Shown: piece after piece, positions 1 through 4,302 of the stretch | How the letters are laid out: every line of letters starts with the position of its first letter | How positions within the stretch are numbered: position 1 is the first letter of the stretch | NCBI GenBank assembly: GCA_018263655.1 | Contig: JAANWY010000168.1 | Coordinates: 1 to 5,728 of the forward strand | Origin: Anaerolineales bacterium | GTDB lineage: Bacteria; Chloroflexota; Anaerolineae; Epilineales; JAANWY01 | DNA: 5,728 bases | Direction: 5' to 3' | The notes under the pieces: generated by a model | The model's database searches: none | The model's input: only the letters and a program-made list of their open reading frames with translations | What the model was told of the DNA's origin: nothing | Program-made: the position numbers and the translations under genes

Positions 1-109
1 CTTCGACTGGGCTCAGGACGTCGCTTCGATACGACCTCGGCTTCGCCTCGGTCTACTCAGGCGGCGTCCTGAGCGGCGTCCTGAGCCTGTCGAAGGGCCT
101 GTCGAAGGG
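1..109. repeat. Palindromic intergenic repeat with two 12-bp tandem duplications
   Basis: This stretch is built from inverted and tandem copies of short words. Positions 1-20 (CTTCGACTGGGCTCAGGACG) are the near reverse complement of 77-95. GGCGTCCTGAGC is duplicated in tandem at 63-74 and 75-86, and CCTGTCGAAGGG at 86-97 and 98-109. Positions 24-61 hold CTTCGATACG, a 19-nt gap and CTACTCAGG, which is one arm of the hairpin core seen twice more between the two convergent genes. No reading frame is credible here. The repeat begins at or before the window edge, so its left boundary and any target duplication cannot be judged. Confidence 0.75.
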
Positions 110-155
110 ATGCTCTATAGGTTACCCTCTGAACGCTTACTCAGCCTATTCATGT

Positions 156-195
156 CGTGATCGGGTTAGATCAAGATCACGCATACATCTTGATC
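156..195. other. Overlapping inverted repeats with four GATC sites
   Basis: GATCAAGAT (169-177) and ATCTTGATC (187-195) form a perfect 9-bp inverted repeat with a 9-nt spacer. CGTGATC (156-162) and GATCACG (175-181) form a second, perfect 7-bp repeat that shares bases 175-177 with the first, so the two hairpins exclude each other. Four GATC tetranucleotides fall within 37 bp. The site lies about 70 bp upstream of the small gene starting at 265 and could be an operator or a leader structure. That role is inference only. The rest of 110-264 shows nothing else I can support and no convincing -35/-10 pair. Confidence 0.4.
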
Positions 196-251
196 ATCAC
201 AGTCTATCGTCCATCTCCAAACCGATGGAAGGCTGATTGGAAAACGCGCAT

Positions 252-257
252 AGAGGT
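252..257 (+). promoter_or_regulatory. Ribosome binding site for the small CDS
   Basis: AGAGGT lies 7 nt before the ATG at 265. It is the reason for choosing this start and contrasts with the next gene, which has no recognisable ribosome binding site. Confidence 0.55.
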
Positions 258-264
258 ATAAGTC

Positions 265-729
265 ATGGAAGATCGTACATTTCAGGAACTGCTCAGGCCA
301 TTCCAGGACAAATTCGGCCCGGGCTGGTTGAACGATGACATCGATCAATGGGGCTTTGTACACGATTTGAGGCGTGCTCTTCATGACTTGGATGGAACCT
401 ACTCGGTTCGAGTTGACGAGGAGAGTGGTCAGATCGTGTGCCGCGTGGAGCCCGCTGCTCGCTTTCACACATTATCTCAGCTTGATGCCTACTTCTATCA
501 ACTTTGGGGGCGAGTGGCAGAGCAACTTAGCATCGTTCAACGCATCACCGAGAATGCCAATGTTCATTATCTGTTTCTGACTGGCTCGGACACACACGGA
601 CACTCAGGGGCGATTACCTTCTTTGGTGATGGGGTCTGCCACCTATCTACCGCATACGTGGCCGCTCGAGAGCCGGCGTCTGTGCTGCGTGAGGCACGCG
701 ATCAGAACAGCGATCAGCGAGAGGTCTGA
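265..729 (+). CDS. Hypothetical protein, 154 aa
   Basis: I do not recognise this protein and assign no function. It starts at an ATG with a well-placed ribosome binding site and ends at TGA 727-729. There is no signal peptide and no membrane segment, so it is probably cytosolic. The N-terminal half is acidic and rich in aromatic residues (FQELLRPFQDKFGPGW, DDIDQWGFVHDL), with a likely helix followed by strands (TYSVRVDEESGQIVCRVEP). The C-terminal half has a helix (LDAYFYQLWGRVAEQL), then NVHYLFLTGSDTHGHSGAITFFGDGV, which could be two strands joined by a His/Asp-rich turn. The last 20 residues are polar and probably disordered. Sampled lines of the gene are about 50% G+C, against roughly 70% in the downstream gene, which may point to a different origin. 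The next gene begins 38 nt after the stop but has its own promoter, so co-transcription is not required. The reading frame itself is fairly secure. Confidence 0.7.
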   Translation: MEDRTFQELLRPFQDKFGPGWLNDDIDQWGFVHDLRRALHDLDGTYSVRVDEESGQIVCRVEPAARFHTLSQLDAYFYQLWGRVAEQLSIVQRITENANVHYLFLTGSDTHGHSGAITFFGDGVCHLSTAYVAAREPASVLREARDQNSDQREV

Positions 730-758
730 TTGGACGTTGGTCTCGAGCGTGGTATACT
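730..758 (+). promoter_or_regulatory. Sigma-70-like promoter for the DUF2723 gene
   Basis: TTGGAC (730-735) and TATACT (753-758) are separated by exactly 17 nt. The -10 box matches 5 of 6 consensus bases and the -35 box only TTG. The -35 box begins on the base right after the TGA of the upstream gene. A start 6-8 nt beyond the -10 box would fall at about 764-766, only 2-4 nt before the GTG at 768, so the mRNA would be leaderless or nearly so. This fits the absence of a Shine-Dalgarno sequence there. Confidence 0.6.
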
Positions 759-767
759 TGCCCCGTT

Positions 768-3700
768 GTGAATCTTCGATTTCTCTCTCAACGCGGCGCG
801 CAGCGGTGGAAACCCTGGATTGTGGGCGCCATCGCTGCGCTCTACGTCAGTCGGGTCTGCATCGAATTTGGACCGCCGGGCTGGCCGGTTTCGCTCCTGT
901 GGCTCGCCGGCCTCGTTCTGGGGCTGGCCGGCCTTGGCGCTGCCGTGGTGATCCATGCTTTTGGCTGCGAAGTCTTTCCCGTAGCCGCTCTCGCCCTCTA
1001 CCTCGTGTCGCCGACGCTGAATCCACACCTGGCTGCGGCCGCGGCTCTCGTTGCGGGGGTGGGCGTTCTGATATCACTGGCGAATCGCCCGAGCCTTGCA
1101 ACACTCCCGCCGGCAGGCGCCAATCTCGTCGCCAGATTGTCCCCGGGCCTTGTTTCTGACGCGGGCGTTTTTCTCGTCAGCCTGAGCGTCTATGTCGCCA
1201 CGTTGTCTCCGGGCCTGTTGCCGGCCGACAGTGGGGAGTTCCAGCTAGTTGCCCCAACGCTGGGCATCGCCCATCCGCCTGGCTACGCGCTCTACACGCT
1301 GGTCGGCAAGCTCTTCACATTGATCCCCGCCGGCACGCCCGCCTACCGGCTCAACCTGCTGTCGGCGGTGCTAGCTGCGGCAACGCTGGTGCTCGTAAAC
1401 CGGACGACGCGCCGATTGACGAGGTCCGTGCTGGCCGGCCTCGGCGCTGTGCTGGCCCTGGCCGGCGCCACCACTTTCTGGGCCCAGGCCACAACGGCCA
1501 ACATCCGCATGCCGACGGCCTTTTTCGCCGTTCTGGTGTTGTGGCTGTTGGTCCGATACAGTGAGACGCGACGTGATCGTGACCTGGCCTTCACGGCTTT
1601 CGCCTTTGGTCTCGGCCTGACACACCACGGGTCCCTCATCTTCGTCGCTCTGCCGGCCGCGCTGTACGTGCTGTGGCTCGAGCCTCGAATTGCGAAGAAC
1701 GGCCGGCTGCTGGCCAAGTGCACGGCCGCTTTTGCCCTGGCGTTGCTCGTGCTCCTCTACTTCCCGATCCGAGGGTTGGCCGACGCGCCGCTGAACCCCG
1801 GCGGTCTGACGACCCTAAACGGCTTCCTGGATCACGTCCTGGCCCGCGGCTTTCGCGGCGATGTCCTGGCCTTCACCGAGCAACAGGTGCTCGTCGACCG
1901 CTTCGACGTCCTTCTCAACATCCTAAACATCCAGTTCAACTGGCCGCTCCTCATATTCGCTGCCCTGGGCCTCGCCTTCCCGCTCATCAAACATCTCACC
2001 TCCGGCCTCCAACCACTAATCGCCGAAGCAACGCTTGCGTTGCCCCAATCTCCAATCTCCATTCTCCATTCTCCATTCTCCATTCTCCATTCTCCATTCT
2101 CCATTCTCCATTCTCCATTCTCCAACACGCACTGGTTTCTCCTGGCAAGCGCCTTCGCCCTCACCGCCGGCGCCGCCATCACCTACCGCGCGCCTCAGAC
2201 CGTCGAATATCTGATGCCGGCCTACGTGACGCTGGCCATTTTGGTAGGTGTAGGGATAGCTGACCTAGCACGGCGGATGCCCTCATCCATGCTGAGAGCT
2301 CTGCTGCTGTCCGTTGCGCTGGGGCTCGGCTTGACGAACGTCTGGCAGCGTGCGCCCAGTCACCGCGAATTGAGCCGGCAACCGGACACACGCCGGTACG
2401 TCGAGCCGATCTTGCGGGACGCCCCGCGGGACACCACGATCCTCTCCAACTGGCACTGGGCGACGGCCTTCTGGTATCTGCAAACCGTCGAGGGGCTGCG
2501 CCCCGATGTGACGGTCGAGTATGTCGCGCCGGCCGGCGCAGAGCCCTATCCCGAGACCTGGCGCCGCCGGCTCGCCGCCGGCTCGGCCGGCCGGTCCGTG
2601 ATCGTGACCAATCGCTATCGCACCTACGCCACCCTGCCAGGGCGTCTGGCCCCGTTCCACGAGGCCTTCCTGGCGACGGCGGCCGCTGTGCGCGTGCCGG
2701 ATCGCGCCACGCCTCTCGACCTCAGCTTCGAGGACACAATCAAGCTGCGCGCGTACACGTTGTCTGGAACACATCTCGAGTCTGGCGAAGATCTGACAGT
2801 ACGGCTGTGGTGGGAACCGCAGGTCGATGCTGAGCGCGATTACAGCGTGTTTGTGCACCTCGTCGACAGCGCCGGCCGGCCCATCGGCCAAGCGGACGTC
2901 CGCTACCCGGCCAGCCGGCTAACCCGAGGCGCCCTTATCGAGGATGCCTACACCCTGCCCGTTCTGCCGACCGTGCCGCCGGGTGAGTACAGTGTGGTTG
3001 CTGGCTTCTACTTCACGCCTCCCGAAGGCGGTTTCCGGCGCTTGACGGCCGATGGCGTCGACTTGGTTCAGTTGGGTCAGGTCACCCTCGGGGGACGCCG
3101 TACACCGCCGGTTACGCGCCATCAGCTCGAAGTGCCTTTCGCCGGCGGTCCGACGCTCATTGGAGCTGACTACGACACGAGTTACCCCGGATCGACGCGC
3201 GTCTACCTACACTGGCGAGCGGCTCATGGCGGCCCGTGGACGGCGACTCTCACCCGATCTGGGCAGCCGGCCGGCAGTGGACGTGTGCCGGCAGCGCCGG
3301 CCGGCACGGTCCTGACCGTGGCTGTGGATGTGCCGCCGGACACGCGTGAGCTGCATCTAGCACTCAGCGCTGGGAGTGGCACAGTGCTGCCGGCTCTGGG
3401 CGCCTGGCGACTGCCGATCCTGGGGACGTCGGTCCCGCTCCCAAAGATCGAGCCAGGCGATCGCTATCTCGGTCTTGGGGGAGAAATGGCGCTGGTCGGC
3501 GCTGATTGGCACGCAGAAGGGTCCGAGGTGGTCGTCGATCTGGCGTGGGTCAGCCTGAAGCCGCTGGTGCGCGACTACACCGTGTCGGTTCAGTTGTTGG
3601 GCGAATCGGGGTGGCGCGCCCAGCACGACGGCACGCCGGCCCTGGGCGCCATCCCGACGTTGAAATGGGTTCGGGGTACTCGGGTTGTGGATCGGCACCG

Positions 3701-3875
3701 GATCGAGCTCCCGGAGGAAGCTGAGGGGCCGGCCGAGCTCCAAATCAGCGTCTACGATGCGTTCACGCAGACGCCGTTGGGCGTGTTGGATGATCGCTTC
3801 CAGCGCGCCGGCCAAGGTCAGGCGGCCGTGATTGGCCGCAGCAATTCGAGATTTGGCGGTCAGCATACCGAGTAG
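768..3875 (+). CDS. DUF2723 family membrane glycosyltransferase with C-terminal beta-sandwich modules
   Basis: A polytopic GT-C-like membrane protein of 1035 residues. DUF2723 is the bacterial family related to the eukaryotic protein O-mannosyltransferase TMEM260, so it probably moves a sugar from a lipid carrier to an extracytoplasmic acceptor. The substrate cannot be read from sequence. The family signature is TLSPGLLPADSGEF (145-158; D154 in the first outer loop is the candidate catalytic acid), LGIAHPPGYALY (165-176), THHGS (285-289) and a PIRG...PLNPGG loop (333-346). About four extra helices (17-106) precede the usual N-terminus. About 13 helices run to residue 524, then a soluble region (530-648) and three beta-sandwich repeats near 650-770, 785-885 and 900-1024; the second is degenerate. 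Residues 428-453 come from a heptamer repeat. The last 11 residues (SNSRFGGQHTE) and stop come from an inserted element. The GTG start is chosen from the promoter and the basic N-terminus before helix 1. Confidence 0.85.
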   Translation: MNLRFLSQRGAQRWKPWIVGAIAALYVSRVCIEFGPPGWPVSLLWLAGLVLGLAGLGAAVVIHAFGCEVFPVAALALYLVSPTLNPHLAAAAALVAGVGVLISLANRPSLATLPPAGANLVARLSPGLVSDAGVFLVSLSVYVATLSPGLLPADSGEFQLVAPTLGIAHPPGYALYTLVGKLFTLIPAGTPAYRLNLLSAVLAAATLVLVNRTTRRLTRSVLAGLGAVLALAGATTFWAQATTANIRMPTAFFAVLVLWLLVRYSETRRDRDLAFTAFAFGLGLTHHGSLIFVALPAALYVLWLEPRIAKNGRLLAKCTAAFALALLVLLYFPIRGLADAPLNPGGLTTLNGFLDHVLARGFRGDVLAFTEQQVLVDRFDVLLNILNIQFNWPLLIFAALGLAFPLIKHLTSGLQPLIAEATLALPQSPISILHSPFSILHSPFSILHSPFSNTHWFLLASAFALTAGAAITYRAPQTVEYLMPAYVTLAILVGVGIADLARRMPSSMLRALLLSVALGLGLTNVWQRAPSHRELSRQPDTRRYVEPILRDAPRDTTILSNWHWATAFWYLQTVEGLRPDVTVEYVAPAGAEPYPETWRRRLAAGSAGRSVIVTNRYRTYATLPGRLAPFHEAFLATAAAVRVPDRATPLDLSFEDTIKLRAYTLSGTHLESGEDLTVRLWWEPQVDAERDYSVFVHLVDSAGRPIGQADVRYPASRLTRGALIEDAYTLPVLPTVPPGEYSVVAGFYFTPPEGGFRRLTADGVDLVQLGQVTLGGRRTPPVTRHQLEVPFAGGPTLIGADYDTSYPGSTRVYLHWRAAHGGPWTATLTRSGQPAGSGRVPAAPAGTVLTVAVDVPPDTRELHLALSAGSGTVLPALGAWRLPILGTSVPLPKIEPGDRYLGLGGEMALVGADWHAEGSEVVVDLAWVSLKPLVRDYTVSVQLLGESGWRAQHDGTPALGAIPTLKWVRGTRVVDRHRIELPEEAEGPAELQISVYDAFTQTPLGVLDDRFQRAGQGQAAVIGRSNSRFGGQHTE
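2049..2125 (+). repeat. Heptamer tandem array (TCTCCAT)n inside the DUF2723 gene
   Basis: There are eleven 7-bp units: TCTCCAA, nine perfect TCTCCAT, and TCTCCAA. A more degenerate unit (GCCCCAA, 2042-2048) precedes them. The array encodes residues 428-453 as repeated SPFSILH in the loop between the helices at about 391-408 and 456-472. Because 7 is one more than a multiple of 3, the same seven codons, with no stop, are read in all three forward frames. Any change in unit number that is not a multiple of three shifts the frame. A 7-bp stem with a 2-nt loop (2028-2043) abuts it upstream. It resembles the heptameric STRR repeats known from cyanobacteria. Confidence 0.95.
3830..3838 (+). repeat. 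Left 9-bp target-site duplication of element A
   Basis: GATTGGCCG ends exactly where the terminal inverted repeat of element A begins at 3839. The identical nonamer stands directly after the right terminus at 4002-4010. It lies inside the DUF2723 coding region (codons for V-I-G-R). Confidence 0.8.
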
Positions 3876-4001
3876 CCACTCGAAGAAGGCGTATCGAGGT
3901 GTGCTGACCGTCCGAGAACCACACTTCGATACGGCTGACGCCTACTCAGCATGGTTCTCGGGCGGCCAGCACGTGGATTCGCGCCAAATCTCGAATTGCC
4001 G
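3839..4001. mobile_element. Element A: 163-bp MITE-like palindromic insertion
   Basis: The left end (3839-3858, CAGCAATTCGAGATTTGGCG) and the right end (3982-4001) are inverted repeats matching at 19 of 20 bases; the match stops at 3859/3981. Identical 9-bp direct repeats abut both ends. Inside are nested inverted repeats: 3890-3903 with 3920-3933 (14 bp, one mismatch), 3912-3921 with 3952-3961 (10 bp, perfect) and 3857-3865 with 3902-3910 (9 bp, perfect). There is no transposase, so any movement would have been in trans. A 9-bp duplication with ends of about 20 bp is found in IS families such as IS4, IS5 (IS903 group) and IS1, but the family cannot be named from this. Its left end now encodes the last 11 residues and the stop of the DUF2723 protein. 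Confidence 0.8.
3868..3949. repeat. Hairpin core of element A (CCGAGTAG ... CGTATCGAGG and its inverse)
   Basis: The left arm is CCGAGTAG (3868-3875), a 14-nt gap, then CGTATCGAGG (3890-3899). The right arm is CTTCGATACG (3924-3933), an 8-nt gap, then CTACTCAG (3942-3949). AGCAT borders the core at 3862-3866, and its inverse is partly kept after the right arm. The same arm motif recurs in element B and at 24-61. The TAG at 3873-3875 in the left arm is the stop codon of the DUF2723 gene. Confidence 0.7.
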
Positions 4002-4010
4002 GATTGGCCG
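4002..4010 (+). repeat. Right 9-bp target-site duplication of element A
   Basis: GATTGGCCG is identical to 3830-3838 and immediately follows the right terminal inverted repeat. Confidence 0.8.
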
Positions 4011-4035
4011 GCTGCAATTGACCGCGAATCGCTGA
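4002..4035 (+). pseudogene. Displaced ancestral 3' end of the DUF2723 gene
   Basis: If element A and one copy of the nonamer are removed, the frame continues from 3838 to 4011 as CGG CTG CAA TTG ACC GCG AAT CGC TGA. This gives ...AAVIGRLQLTANR with a stop at 4033-4035 and a protein of 1031 residues. The restored ending parallels the end of the first beta-sandwich module (VDLVQLGQVTL), so it looks like a true final strand that the insertion displaced. It is now untranslated in that frame. Confidence 0.7.
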
Positions 4036-4041
4036 AGAGAA

Positions 4042-4100
4042 CGTGAAACGTAAAGCGTAAAACGTAAGACGCAAGGCAACGTTTTACGTTTTACGCTTGT
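4042..4100. repeat. Heptamer array CGTAAAR, left part, folding as a 19-bp hairpin
   Basis: Five forward units (CGTGAAA, CGTAAAG, CGTAAAA, CGTAAGA, CGCAAGG; 4042-4076) are followed by CAA and then inverted units (CGTTTTA twice, then the start of a third; 4080-4098). Positions 4053-4071 pair with 4080-4098 as a 19-bp stem with one G-T pair and an 8-nt loop. The hairpin lies just downstream of the ancestral DUF2723 stop. It could act as a terminator between convergent genes, but no clear T-run follows it, so termination is only a possibility. Confidence 0.8.
4091..4098 (+). repeat. Left 8-bp target-site duplication of element B
   Basis: TTACGCTT ends directly before the GTAACT terminus of element B, and the same octamer directly follows the other terminus at 4263-4270. 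Because it lies in a heptamer array, similar octamers are expected nearby, so the duplication alone is weaker evidence than that for element A. Confidence 0.65.
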
Positions 4101-4262
4101 AACTACTCAGGCTCACCAAGATTAGCATCCTGAGTAGCGCGAAACAGCGTTGAGCGCGTATCGAAGGGTGCGGGTTTGTGAAGTCCCATCGCGTGAGCCG
4201 CACCCCTCGATACGGCCTTGACTGCGTCTCAGCCTACTCGGGATGCTCCCCCGAGCAGTTAC
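4099..4262. mobile_element. Element B: 164-bp MITE-like palindromic insertion in the heptamer array
   Basis: The ends GTAACTACTC (4099-4108) and GAGCAGTTAC (4253-4262) are inverted repeats matching at 9 of 10. Further in, AGCATCCTGAGTAG (4124-4137) pairs with 4234-4247 at 13 of 14, and 4157-4173 pairs with 4198-4214 at 16 of 17, around a 24-nt loop (4174-4197). Two opposed 19-nt stretches (4138-4156 and 4215-4233) form a symmetrical internal loop. Smaller hairpins are CTACTCAGG/CCTGAGTAG (4103-4111/4129-4137) and CTCGGG/CCCGAG (4237-4242/4250-4255). The octamer TTACGCTT flanks both ends. It has no coding capacity. The hairpin core is shared with element A, but the terminal sequences differ. 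Confidence 0.7.
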
Positions 4263-4302
4263 TTACGCTTTACGTTTTACGCAATACGTTTCACGCTTTA
4301 CG
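4261..4302 (-). repeat. Heptamer array CGTAAAR, right part, six units
   Basis: On the minus strand the units are CGTAAAG, CGTGAAA, CGTATTG, CGTAAAA, CGTAAAG and CGTAAGT. The TAA of the outermost unit (4298-4300) is the stop codon of the propeller gene. The array continues in exact 7-bp register with 4080-4098 once element B and one TTACGCTT are removed. Confidence 0.85.

Noticed and set aside
257..262. TATAAG as a -10 box for the small gene
   Set aside because: It ends 2 nt before the ATG, which would put the transcript start inside the gene. The best upstream TTGGAA is only 14 nt away. AGAGGT as a ribosome binding site explains the position better.
714..1104. Overlapping minus-strand frames across the DUF2723 start
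   Set aside because: They are Arg-rich shadows of high-GC coding sequence, without ribosome binding sites or recognisable domains.
1832..2182. Minus-strand open frame rich in repeated GEWRMEN
   Set aside because: It is the complement of the TCTCCAT array. Like the forward strand, it has no stop in any frame, and the rest of the frame has no protein character.
1673..2263. Second forward frame overlapping the DUF2723 gene
   Set aside because: It is Arg/Pro-rich shadow sequence. It matters only because it shows where translation would stop if the array gained one unit.
3832..4035. Forward frame running through element A and ending LQLTANR
   Set aside because: It is not a gene. It crosses the element in another frame and happens to rejoin the ancestral frame of the DUF2723 3' end beyond it.
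4053..4098. Confident rho-independent terminator
   Set aside because: The stem is strong, but no clear T-run follows it and the stem is A/T-rich at many pairs. It is kept only as a possible role.
4042..4302. CRISPR array
   Set aside because: The units are 7 bp, contiguous, degenerate and in both orientations. There are no spacers and no cas genes.
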